From: Lepidodermella squamata
Taxonomy: Eukaryota; Gastrotricha
Direction: 5' to 3'
Length of the DNA stretch: 64,000 nucleotides
NCBI GenBank assembly: GCA_047495785.1
Contig: JBLDXI010000011.1
Location: 620,001-684,000 of the forward strand
Made by a program: the position numbers and the translations under genes. This document shows positions 1 through 10,568 of this stretch, one piece after another; the stretch's first letter is position 1, and every line of letters begins with the position of its first letter. The notes beneath the pieces were generated by a model, which saw only the letters and a program-made list of their open reading frames with translations, searched no databases and was not told where the DNA came from.

Positions 1-552
1 TCTTATATTGACGAAATTAAAAGCATTTTACGAATCGATCTCTCTGTTAGTTTAACTTGTTACTACAAGGTCACGAAATAGTTTCAAAAATAATCATTTT
101 AATTTAAAATTGTTGAAAGATTACGAAATGTTCTGTTACGAATTTGCGAGGACTTGCTATTCACCATTTAATTTAAGAATTGGTTCGCGGCATGGAAGTG
201 CCAAAGCGATCCTTATGATGTCTTAAACTGGCATTTGATTCGAGGAGTTCTGGAGCAATTTCGGACAACTCCTGCGAAAAACGATTGGTAGCTTTTTTGG
301 ATTATGGACTTTTCAAGAAAATGGCGGAATTCGACAATTGTTTCGGTTCGCAACAACACATTAATTTGATTTGTTAGAAGTTAGAATAAGCTAAAAATTC
401 GACAAAACCCACTTGTCACCTGTCAACAATTCTTTATTGTCCGGATGTAAGCGAAATTTTACTTAGGGCATGATGCCTACTGCAATATGTATTTTTGAAT
501 TAAGAAAAAAGCTGTTTTAAAATTCGGCAGCAGCATCCAGTCAAGTGTCGCT
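1..552. other. gene-free left margin
   Basis: AT-rich sequence downstream of Cys-rich gene A. I see no convincing exon, repeat or RNA gene here. Confidence 0.5.
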
Positions 553-1585
553 TCACGGGCTCATGCATTTCTCAAAATTATTGACGCCATAGGCGCTTTC
601 CGTCAAGTATCGTACAGGACCCGGCGACAGCTGCATGCAGCATTCTAGGTAAGATTTGCCATCATAAAGACCGTCTTTTGTTGTCTAGAACGATGAGAAG
701 AAACATATCTTAGAAGAATTTTAAATGAAAATATCTATTCATACCAATGATGTAGCTTCAGTCGCCTCAGCTCTTGAGGTGTAAGGGAAGCGGAAGCAAA
801 ATGAAAATGTAAAAGAAAGGATCGAAATAGCGTGTATCGCGTATGGATTGTCGGATGGATCGGACGAAATGCACGCCAACACAGGCGGGGAGCTAGGAAT
901 CATCTCGTACACTAAACTGCCAGTTCCCTTCGCAGCATTACAACAGGCGGCAAATGTTGGAAATGTATTCGCCGCTGCGGAAGATTGCTGAAAATCAATC
1001 AAGTTTGCAAGCTGATATACGAGATCATGAGGCAAATTTCACCGTTGTTCCACTTGTAAGGATTGAATTGCACGCCCCAGTGTTAGCCATGCAGAATTTA
1101 AGATTATCTTTCCTTCGGGCCGGTGCCGCTTGTGTCTGCGTAATTTCGCAAAGGTTGTAATTCCCAACAGTGGCCTGCAATTCAACAACAATTCACAGAT
1201 AAACGAGATTTCTGAATAAAATTGACTAAACCTACGGGGCTCGTGCAAGTTTGATCGACAGGACAAGAATTTTCCGACAAGCCAATGCACTTTTTCGAAG
1301 ATAAATCGCAAACATTGGCGGTCGGCGTGCACGTTTGCCCACTCGGACAAGAGCCACCCTTCGCCACGCAACTGCTGGTGGCTGCGTCGCATACGTTAGC
1401 TGCTGCAACGCAGGATGATCCAGAATTGCAAGGGTTCGATGTGGTATAGCAGGCTTGGCCATTCGGGCAGGTTCCAGGCGATTCAGAGGCTGGTGCCGAT
1501 CTCGGACAGGAGGTTGTCGATGATGCTGGGCAAGCTGTAGCAGCAGAGCATGCCGCAGAAGAGCGAGCTGAGTAAGATATTGCAT
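553..1585 (-). pseudogene. Cys-rich secreted protein family, member A (frameshifted signal peptide)
   Basis: Exons 1585-1236, 1174-1043, 987-745 and 684-553 (minus strand), all joined in phase 0 at GT/AG sites. The product matches members B and C: a Cys-dense N-terminal half with CPxGQxC units, a YNLCEIT...FCMANTGAC block, a FAACCNAAKG block and a last exon with a Cys-Cys pair and a C-terminal Cys. Exon 1 begins with MQYLTQLALL as in the paralogues, but about ten codons later (near 1555) it lacks 4 bp, which throws the start out of frame with the rest. The Cys-rich frame is open upstream to an ATG at 1637, but that ATG overlaps the conserved TATTTAAG promoter element and may not be transcribed. 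The other exons are intact and similar to B and C, so the lesion is recent, or is a sequencing error. The function of the family is unknown; an extracellular disulfide-rich protein is inferred. Confidence 0.75.
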
Positions 1586-1620
1586 GGCTTCGAGTAAGTC
1601 TGAAGATGTAACGTCGAAAC

Positions 1621-1648
1621 GATCGCTTAAATACCATAATTTTGTCCG
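1621..1648 (-). promoter_or_regulatory. conserved TATA-like promoter block of gene A
   Basis: The minus strand carries TATTTAAGCGATC about 40-55 bases upstream of the MQYLT start. The same block precedes B (6302-6328) and C (9583-9609). A CACGTG E-box follows at 1709-1714, inside a shared stretch, as in B (6390-6395) and C (9687-9692). Confidence 0.6.
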
Positions 1649-1659
1649 AATCGTTACGT

Positions 1660-3066
1660 CAGGTGCCTAGTTCGAACCCGAGATGGCGTGTCGTGTTGAA
1701 CTCGGAACCACGTGACGACCGCCACAGCTGGTTGCGTTTGAGAGGCGTTGACGCGGCCGGGCTGCCTAATGATCGCTAATTCATTGCAGTGAAAGGCAGC
1801 AGAGATATTCAAATGACTTTTCTTCAATCATGAAATTACAGAAAACTTACGACAATGATATACCTAGCTTAAGTCAGCTATAGCACGTAAACATCAAATT
1901 AAATGTTTAGATACGGTCGTGAGATAACGAGGCTATTGTGTGCTCGGCCTACAAACATATGCAACTAACTGCGAAACACTACCAAAACGCCTAGTGTTTT
2001 CTGTGTTATTTCATTGAATCACAGACAAATAGTAAGAAACTGCGCATTCACGTTTGTTTGATACTGCCAAAGTTAATACGTTGTGTTTCCTGTGCGCATA
2101 TTCAACATCGAGCGGTCAACCATCTGTGTTATTCAATTTTGAAAACAGATATTGGGTTAGATCGATTATTTCATTTGATTCATGTGATTTGCTAGCGTCA
2201 GAATTATTGATTTTTTTCCTGCCCAGCTGTAGCTAGAAAAGTCGTTAGTTAGGCGGACTTCGGACTTCTTCCATAGGTATGAGTCGGTTGAGAACTCAGC
2301 GAGAATAGGCACGAGCGAAATGCAACCGTAAGGCAGCAAACCTGACGATGGTCTAATACTGTCCGCAGTGCCCATGTGTTAAATGGCCCTGCAAGTCTAT
2401 ACGGCTTACAGAGAATGGGACGACTACGATTCATAATCCCAGTCCACGATGCAACATTTGAATGTTGACATTTTTGGTTCCCAACATAATCTTGGTCCTC
2501 TTGGCGATCTCTCTGGATCTCTAACCGTAACACCTGGAAGCTTCTAATATTGATTTTCAAATTCTCCGCACTTGATTTAGTAATGAAAAGATATTTTTGA
2601 GAGAACACAACCACCCAATGTCATTTGACGAGCTTGCATGGCAAGTTAGGATGATCACCTAGGTCACCTTGTCCTAACACGGGTGAGAAGGTCTTTTTAT
2701 AGCAATAGGGTGAAGTTGTTCTCTCAAAAAGATTGTATATACCAAATCACGGTTTATATTTTGCAAATTCAACTCGAATAAATTCACTATGGTAAGATCG
2801 TTGGTGTCCTATCTGTTACAGTGTTATCTATGCCTGGTCTATCTGACTTCACAGGCGTCCATGAAATCTGGCGGCACAATAGTCTGACTGACGCGACTTG
2901 AATTGAATAATTTGCTGGTAATTGAAAACATTCGATTTTTTGCATGGCTAAATAAAATTCCGTCGTGCAAGAGATAAAGGCAACGCATTACTTTCGGAAA
3001 ATGCCGAAAATTCGACAAATTTCACTTTTCTCTAGACAAATGAAATGAACAAATAATGAAAACGTG
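1660..3066. other. intergenic, scattered repeat remnants
   Basis: The first ~200 bases are the duplicated upstream region of gene A. At about 2760-2840 lies a stretch ending TTATCTATGCC that resembles the ends of elements at 26311-26388 and 57491-57553. No gene is supported. Confidence 0.4.
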
Positions 3067-4445
3067 TTATTTTTCGTCCTCCTCGGCTGTAAAAATTGTG
3101 ATGGCAATGTATACAAGCCTTACCCGTGAGGGTTTAGGGGTGGCTGACGACGAGAGATCAGCTTCAGGAACAGTCGCGAACAATCTGCTTTTTCCCATGA
3201 ATTCATAATTCTCTATGCTGTTACATAATAGCTGCCATTCTTCCCGGTCTCTAGCTGTTATTTCCGCCAATTCTAAATCCGGAATTTTGTGAATTTCGGT
3301 GCGTCGCATCAAAAGGGTTGATTTACGGGGTCGCCCTCGTTTTTTGGGTTCATTAGGATCCCTGATACGTTTTTCATGTATATAAAAAATTCCAATTTTT
3401 AGCAGGCTTCTTCGGAGGCTGTCAGACTATCGGGTTGGCGGCCTGCCGCGAGGCAAGTACCAACTCGGGTCGACCGCTTTCCAGTAGTACATAATACTCG
3501 TGAGACTTTCAGGGTCGTATTCATCCTGCCGAATTATATGGCCGAAATTTTTCAATCAATTCACTCAATTCCATTACGTCGCAGATTAGTCTAATATCTA
3601 CATTAGGAACATAGTCCGTTCTAAACATACCCATAATTGTTCCAAGCCAGCGCATTAAAATTACATTTAGCCTTTGCTCTTGTTGGGTGGTCAGGTTGCA
3701 GGTTTCGCAGGCATAGGTGACGGTAGGAATAACAACGCATATTTGAGAACTTTCAATTTTGCAATTAAGCTGACGTGTTTCCTATGACACATAAGTTTAT
3801 GGAGGGCACCAAAGCAGCCGCCAGCTTTCGCTATGTGTGCCTTGATCTCCTCGTCCATTTTCCCATCGGAAGCAATGATGCTTCCTAAATATTTGAAAGA
3901 TGTGACTTTATCCAATAGTTTGCCGTCTAATTCAAGTTGATAGCTGCTATCATCACCGATCACCATTTATTGGGTTTTACTAATGCTGATTTTCAAACCT
4001 AGTTCCGCACACGCTTTATTGAAAACATCCAGTAATAATTTAATTTCTTCATGACTCATACCTATTGAAGTTCCATCATCCGCGAAAGCAATCAGGTTCA
4101 GTATTAACAGGGAAGCCACCCGGGTGTCCATCAATTTTCGGCAGATTTCATCGAACGTTGCGATGAAGAGCAGCGGAGACAAGGGACAGCCATGCCGTAA
4201 GCCCCTCTTCACAACAAAGAAGTCCGAGAGTTGATTATTTATTTTGACTGCTACTTTGTTACATTTATAAAAGCTTTTTACAGCCGCAATAAGGTTAGCA
4301 TCGACACCTATTTCCTCGAGCGCAGCCCAGACCTTCTCGCGATCGATGAGATCGTAGGCCTTTTCCGGTCAATGAAAACCAAATGCATTTCCTTACCGCC
4401 GCAGCAAATAACTTTTTCGATAAGTCTATAGACATAAGATGTTTT
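3067..4445 (-). mobile_element. degenerate LINE (non-LTR retrotransposon), RT core and C-terminus
   Basis: On the minus strand, translated pieces match a LINE reverse transcriptase in order: a FIDxxKAYDLID-like motif around 4370, then RHGCPLSP and FADDGTS (about 4200-4070), then KYLGSIIASDG (about 3880), a MRWLGT-like thumb region, PRGRPP, and a KKRGRPRKS tail followed by an ARDREEWQ segment (3312-3067). An in-frame TAA sits at 3967, and further stops and frame changes follow towards 3400, so the copy is dead. The endonuclease part is missing. The RTE/CR1-like style of motifs suggests the class, but I cannot name the clade. Confidence 0.8.
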
Positions 4446-4597
4446 ATAAAATTGTCCCGATGTAAGTGACGTTTACTTTTGATTCCTTCGCTACATCACA
4501 TGTTTTTGTGAAGAAAAAGCAAAGCTGTTATGGTCCGTTGTTTAGTTTGTTCCGGGAACGGCTGGGTCCAGTCTAGCTTTATGAGGTGACGCCAGTG

Positions 4598-5229
4598 ACT
4601 TTGATTTGATTTGATTTGATTTCTTCAGTAAATCACAGGTCTTTGTAAATCAATCATTTCAAATCAAATCCCCCAAAAATCGATAGTAAATCAAATCAAA
4701 TCAAATCTTTCGCATGGGGAAACATGAGTATCATGGTAAATTTCTGGGGATGCTTTCAAATTTCAAGCTTGGTTTTGGCAGAATGAGCGTGAAAGGGTAT
4801 GAAATTGCTCGAGGCTTTGGAAAACGGCTGTTTTCAAGGCAAAATGTGATTTTAGCATTTATTTATTTATTTAAGAGCACAAATCCCAAAGTTGAGAGCT
4901 CATAGAAAGAAAGTTTGCTTGAAGTAAAAATTAGTAGCAGATTATCTTGTCAATTCGGTCCGTTTCAGCATCAGTATATCCAACAAAGATTCAACAATTA
5001 TAATTTTTTCAGATTAGGTTTAGAATATTTATAAACAAGTTGACGGCAAGAAAAGGCATCATAACAAATTTTGAAACCACTTGTTTCCATGTTTAGCAAC
5101 AGGGGAAATTCCCAGATTAAATCAAGTGGGCTAAATTTAAATCAAATCAAATCATCCTGAAATTTTCTAAATAAAATCATCAAAAAATGGCCTAAATCAA
5201 ATCAAATCACAATCAAATCAAATCAAAGT
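4598..5229. mobile_element. insertion with inverted TTTGA-array ends
   Basis: Both ends are arrays of the pentamer TTTGA in opposite orientation (4598-4622 and about 5190-5229), beginning GACTTTGATTTGATTTGATT. Further TTTGA/TCAAA arrays lie inside at 4660-4670, 4688-4707 and 5134-5152. The flanks carry an imperfect 11-base match, GGTGACGCCAG on the left and GGTTGACGCAG on the right, which could be a decayed target duplication. The right end falls inside the last exon of gene B and supplies its stop codon. No coding capacity is evident. Confidence 0.5.
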
Positions 5230-6254
5230 CTCTGGTTGACGCAGACATCAAAACTTGTGATGCCATATGCAGATCCTGTTCCGGCTACTACAACATTCGG
5301 CGATAGCGCCATGCAGCACTCTAAGTAAGATTTGGCTTCAAAAACGCCGTCTTTTGTTGTCTGGAATGATAAGAGAGAAAATCAGAAAAAAGCCATTTTT
5401 TTGGAAATCTAATACCAATGATGAATCAGCTTCACCTGTCCCCGGGAGTGAGGTGAAAGGGAAGCGAAAACATAGAGAATATGTATTTCCAGCGATATTA
5501 GCAGATTGTATCGCGTAAGGGTTGTCGGATGGATCTGTCGCAATGCACGCCAACACACGCGGAGAGCCAGGAAGTATCTCATAGACTAAACTGCCAGTTC
5601 CTTTCGCAGCATTACAACAGTCGGCGAACGATGGGAATGTATTTGCCGCTGCAGATGATTGCTGGAAACATTCAAGTTGACAAGCTGTTATGAAAAGGAA
5701 TCAGGTAAACGTTACCGTTGCTCCTGTTTTCAGGAGTGAGTTGCACGCTCCAGTGTCCGCCATGCAGAATTTGAGATTGTTTTTTTTGCGCGTCGCTGAG
5801 GCCTGTGTCTGAGTGATCTCGCACAACTTGTAGGTGGCCTGTAATTCAGAAACAATTCCCGGATAAATATGATTTCCAGATAAAAACTGACTAGAATTAC
5901 CGGGCTCGTGCAAGTTTGATCGACAGGGCATGAATTTTCCGCCAAGCCAATGCATTTTTTCGACGAGACATCGCAAACATTGGCGGTAGGCGTGCACGTT
6001 TGGCCACTCGGACAAGAGCTTCCCTTCGCCACGCAGCTGTTGGTGGCTGCGTCGCATACGTTAGCAGCTGCAACACAGGATGATCCAGAATTGCAAGGGT
6101 TCGATGTTGTATAGCAGGCTTGGCCATTTGGGCAGGTTGCGACCGATTCAGGTGCTGGGGCGGATCTCGGGCAGGAGGTTGTCGATGATGCGGGGCAAGC
6201 AGTGACAGCAGAGGTTGCCGCAGCCAGAAGTAAAAGCTGAGTGAAATATTGCAT
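5223..6254 (-). CDS. Cys-rich secreted protein family, member B
   Basis: Predicted 286 aa from exons 6254-5901, 5838-5716, 5661-5416 and 5360-5223; all junctions are phase 0 with good GT/AG sites. Residues 1 to about 19 (MQYFTQLLLLAAATSAVTA) form a signal peptide, so the protein is probably secreted. Residues 20-118 are packed with cysteines in short units such as CPNGQAC, CNSGSSC and CPSGQTC. The middle carries YKLCEIT and FCMADTGAC, then FADCCNAAKG and CFRFPFTS. The last exon has KSYLECC and a final Cys. It is the intact reference member of the family in this window. The final residues (NQRL-stop) come from the edge of the TTTGA-array insertion, so the original C-terminus was probably different. 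No known enzyme or lectin signature is recognised. Confidence 0.85.
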
Positions 6255-6720
6255 GGCTTCGAGTAAGTCCGAAGATGAAACGGCGAAAACAGCCGCCGTT
6301 TGATCGCTTAAATACCATTATTTTGTCTGAATTGTAAGGTTCACTGCCTAGTTCGAACTTGGGATGGCATGTCGTGTTGAACTCGGAACCACGTGACGAA
6401 CGCCACAAATGGTTGCGTTCAGGCGCTGCGCGCTGCGTCAACCTTGTGATGACGATTCTAAACGCATCCATAGCTATTAAAGGCAGCAGAGATAGTCATT
6501 AGCATTTTCTTCATTCACGAAGTTTCACAAAACTAACGGCCGTGAAGTAAGGTGAAGCCCGTAAGCATCGAATTATAAGTTTAGATACGGTGGGGAGATA
6601 ACCAAGCTATAGCAGCTGGTTGTGTTTGACAGGCGTTGACGCGGCCGGTCCGCCTAGTTATCGTCAATTCATGGCAATAAAAGGCAGCTTCATCCATGAA
6701 AACTCACGGCCATGATATAT
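6255..6720 (-). promoter_or_regulatory. promoter region of gene B with duplicated upstream block
   Basis: TATTTAAGCGATC lies at about 6302-6320 on the minus strand and a CACGTG box at 6390-6395. A stretch containing GCTGGTTG, GGCGTTGACGCGGCCGG and AAAGGCAGC recurs at about 6600-6690. The same block lies upstream of A (about 1727-1800), and a related one upstream of C (about 9710-9850). The blocks appear to have been copied with the genes. Confidence 0.5.
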
Positions 6721-7628
6721 ACCTAGCTAAAGTCGGAAAAGCACGAAAACATCGAATAATAAGTTTCAGATACGGTGATGAGATATCCGAGCTATAGCGC
6801 GCTCGGCTTTAACGATGACAATAAGCTGCGAACGACATGAACAAAAAACATCTAACATACTGTCACAGACAATTTGTAATAAACTGCTCACTCACGTTTG
6901 TCGTACTGGCGAGATCAAACGTTTTGTTAAATGTTTGCATTCTCCGTTTGTATCATTGCCATTGCGAAGTCAGTTTCCATTATGAGGAGATTAACTTCTA
7001 CAATCTGGGTTTTTCTTTTATCTTCTCTTCAACCATCTCAGTTCTGAAGCTGTATCATACCTTCAATTATTTCATACTTTACTATGAGGACTAAATAATT
7101 GAGGAAGCTTTTGATTTCAGTGATTTGCGATGGTGCAGCTGCCGTAGATGCTATTATCTGCTGCCCGATGTTGCGGGCAATGAAAATGAACTGACAGTGT
7201 GTGTGTGTTCAAAATACCAGGCCACGGCAGCTGACACTGGTTTCGCCGAAGTCTATTCGGAATTCGGAATCTCGGAAATTTGAAGGCGCTACGAAGTCGC
7301 TCGGAGTCTTTTCGTGGTCAGGCGTTAGTGAGGCGATGGCGTCTGGTGCTGGTTCCGGTCGAGACGCAGCCGAGCTATTTCGGCGGGGTTACCTCGAATT
7401 GTGTCCAAGGTCTCATAGCTCCTCTTCTCCAAAGCTTTCAAATCCCATCTCATCAATTCGTGCGATCCTCTCCTTTTCGTGGTGCGCGACATGTTTAGTC
7501 GAGTGGTTTCGTGAGGATTATTGCGCTCACTTTCTCGCAATTACGTCCTATCAAGCTATCTGCGACTTTACTCTAAGCCCTGACATGGGTTTCGCCTATA
7601 TTAAAAACCTAGTCCGTAACCCGTGTCA

Positions 7629-7725
7629 TTTTTCGCACGAGACCCGTTATGTAAGATGAGACTATCGCCAGGCTTTCGACCCGGCTGGGGCGTATCGCCA
7701 TACGTAACGGGTCTCGTGCGAAAAA
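7629..7725. repeat. 25-bp inverted repeat (hairpin)
   Basis: TTTTTCGCACGAGACCCGTT at 7629-7648 (arm to 7653) is mirrored at 7701-7725 with one mismatch over 25 bp. The 47-base loop lies at the 3' end of a LINE fragment, so this may be a rearranged or self-inserted terminus. Confidence 0.8.
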
Positions 7726-8268
7726 TCCAAGTCCACCCCTCCGGCACGTACTCGGTGGGTTAGCCGTTCGGGCTCCATGCGAGCAACATGGCCGTACCGC
7801 CTAAGTTGATGTCTTGCTACTATCGAAGATAATTTTTCAGTTTCACATTTTTCTTTAATACAATCATTCCTAACTCTGTCCCTCAGAGTGACACCGCAAA
7901 TGCTACGTAGGCACCGCATCTGACAAACGTTCAGTCGCCTCACTGGTCATCGTCCAATTTTCACCCCCAAATTTTTCAACCGGTTCTACTGTACCTTGAA
8001 GACACTTCATTTTTACGCTAATAGGAATAGATTTATTACCAAAAATATATTTTTTCAAGGCACCGAAAGCTTTGCAGCTTTTCTCTATTCTGGCCCTGAT
8101 GTCGTGTTTTGAAGCTCCATCTGAGGTAATTATGCCTAAATTTGTGAAGCTACTAACTTCTTTCAGTCGTTCGTTGTAAATAATAAAAGGCTCAACAATT
8201 TCATCTCCTTTGTTAAAAACCATGAATTTGGTTTTTGGTACATTTATTTTGAGCCCTAGACTCAACAA
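7662..8268 (-). mobile_element. degenerate LINE fragment, RT C-terminal region
   Basis: Minus-strand translation gives LGLKINVPKTKFMVFN, then a SFTNLGIITSDG segment, followed after a frame change near 7930 by MRCLRSICGVTLRDRVRND and RRYGHVARM. These are the conserved palm/thumb and C-terminal motifs of LINE reverse transcriptases. The copy is 5'-truncated and frameshifted. Its residues differ clearly from the 3-4.4 kb fragment, so it is a separate family or an older copy. Confidence 0.75.
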
Positions 8269-8554
8269 AAATATCGATAAGAAGTTGCATGTCGTTTCTA
8301 TGCATGGCTAATACAGGTGCTTTGCTTTTTTTATAACTATATATCAATAAAAGTCCCACGCGGACATGCGCGAAGCAATAGGTCGTAATAATACAATTTC
8401 ATGCCAAAAAGTATTCAAAATATTTTATTTCTCCATAAAATTTACCTACATATATTTACATATAATATTCTCCAAAATATGTTTTTCTAGAGTAAAAACG
8501 AGTCTGTTCGGTTGTTAGTTGTTTTTTTTTAAGCGGCAATGTTCCAGTGTCGCT

Positions 8555-9535
8555 CTACGAAGTGCTGCACATCTCAAATTGGACGCCATAGGCCCCTCCT
8601 TTTTCATATATTATCGGATTTGGCGATAGCAGAATGCAGCATTGAAGGAAAGAATAGGCTTCTTTAGCACCGTCTTTTGTTGTCTTGAAAAATAAGAGAA
8701 AACTTTAATTGAAAACATCTCAGACGGAAACCTACCACTGTGCTGCCGACTTCGGCTGCCAACGCTACTGAGGTGTAAGGGAAGCGAAAACAAGATGTTG
8801 TCGTTGTAACAATTGTTTGAGATTGTACTGGGTATGGGCTTCTAGCGTCGGATGAATCTGTCGCAATGCAGGCCATTACCGGCGGGGAGCCAGGAATCAT
8901 CTCGTACGTTATATCTTTAGCACCCTTCGCAGCATCACAACAGCCGGCGAATGTTGGGAACGAATTTGATGCTGCGGAAGATTGCTGAAATAAAATTCAT
9001 GTTGGCAAGCTGTAATAATACAAAATAATCAGGCAATGTTCACCGTTGTTCCAGTTGTCAGAACTGAGTTGCACGCCCCAGTAGTCGCGATGCAGAATTT
9101 AAGATTGGTCCTTTTGCGAGTCTCTGATGCCACTGTCTCCGTTATCTCGCACAAGTTGTAAGTTGACAGTACAGGGCTCGAGCAGGTTTGTCCGACCGGA
9201 CATGAAGTTTCCGCCGCCCCTATGCATTTTTTCGAAGATAGATCGCAAATATTGGCGGTGGGCGTGCATGTTTGGCCGCTCGCACAAGAAGGCGTAGAGC
9301 CACCCTTCGCCACGCAACTGCTGGTGGCTGCATCGCATACGTTAGCAGCTGCCACGCAGGACGATCCAGAGTTGCAGGGGTTCGATGTGGTATAACAGCC
9401 TTGGCCATTCGGGCATGTTCCGACTGATTCAGGAGTTGGTGCTGATCTCGGGCAGGAGGTTGTCGATGTTGCAGGGCAAGCCGTGACAGCAGAGAATGCC
9501 GCGGCCAGAAGTGCGAGCAGCGTCAAATATTGCAT
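8555..9535 (-). CDS. Cys-rich secreted protein family, member C
   Basis: Predicted 289 aa from three exons: 9535-9044, 8984-8736 and 8683-8555, phase 0 junctions. It starts with MQYLTLLALLAAAFSAVTA (signal peptide), then a Cys-dense region with CPNGQGC, CNSGSSC and CASGQTC, then YNLCEIT and FCIATTGAC, FAGCCDAAKG, CFRFPYTS, and a last exon with LQCC and MCSTS-stop. Unlike A and B it has no intron between CSSP and TYNLCEIT; instead the exon runs through with two extra codons (VLS in place of A). The promoter-proximal TATTTAAG block is at 9583-9609. Its place beside A and B, on the same strand, indicates tandem duplication. The function is unknown. Confidence 0.85.
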
Positions 9536-9609
9536 GGCTTCGAGTAATTCTCAAGAACTTATGAAGAAAATAGGCGTAATTTGATCGCTTAAATACCATA
9601 ATTTTGTCA

Positions 9610-10568
9610 ACACGACCGGATAATATTTTTCAGGTTATAGCTGCATATTTCGCACTCGAGGTAGAAGGTCGTGTTGAACCTGGAACCACGTGAGACGACC
9701 GCTACAGCTGGTTGCGTTTCAGAGGCGGGTAGGCCTCGTGGACGCGGCCGGGGTGCCTAATGATCGTCACCTGCATACACCCGGCTTGCGTCAACCTAGT
9801 GATTACTATGGCAGCCGCATACATAGCAAGTTAGCAGAGGTGGCCGTTAGCCTTTTCTACACCCATGAAAATCTCAGAAAACTTACGGGCTGCCAAAGTC
9901 AGCCATAGCACGTAATCATCGAACAAAAAGTTTAGATACGGTGGGGAGATACCAAAGCAATGCGCGCTCGGCTTGTACGCATGCTATTACCTTACGAAAC
10001 ACATTACGAAACGCCAGGTGTTTACGTGGATAGTAAAGAGTAAGAAACTGCAAACTCACGTTTGTTACGTACTGCCGTGATAAAATTATTTCTTTGTATA
10101 CTCTTGATATTAGCTTTTTGTTGTCATTTGCTGTTACATCCAATTTTTCCCGCAGATTCTGCATCGATCACAGAAGGATTATTCGAAATCCGCCTGTAAT
10201 GTTTGGAACTTGAGAAGTCTGCCTGGCTGTTTGTGTGTGATTGATGTGTCGCTCCATCAATTAACCTCTTGAACATTGAACTTAGTTTCGTTGACCGTTC
10301 AAGTCGAGAGCCAGCCGAGCTATTCCGGAGATGTTAACTCTCAATATGTCAAAGGCCCTATGAATTTAATCCTTCGTGCTTTCATACAAGACTTTTTTCA
10401 AATAAACGCGTTAAAAACGAATTTATTTCTACCACGCAAATTCAAAAATAGAAAGTATAAGCTCTTCCTGATCGAAACACGCAGCTTTCAGCAGAAATGT
10501 GACTTACCGGAAGTTAACTACACATACACGGCTAGACAGAGCGCCTTCCTTACGAGCTATTTTTAACC
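9610..10568. other. intergenic, duplicated upstream sequence
   Basis: To about 9960 this is the copied upstream region of gene C (CACGTG at 9687-9692). At 10288-10350 a stretch matches 7348-7415 at about two thirds of positions (GCCGAGCTAT core), which is a dispersed repeat remnant. No gene is supported. Confidence 0.4.

Noticed and set aside
739-1637. Plus-strand open frames over the Cys-rich genes
   Set aside because: They are mirror frames of the minus-strand exons, with no splice or domain support.
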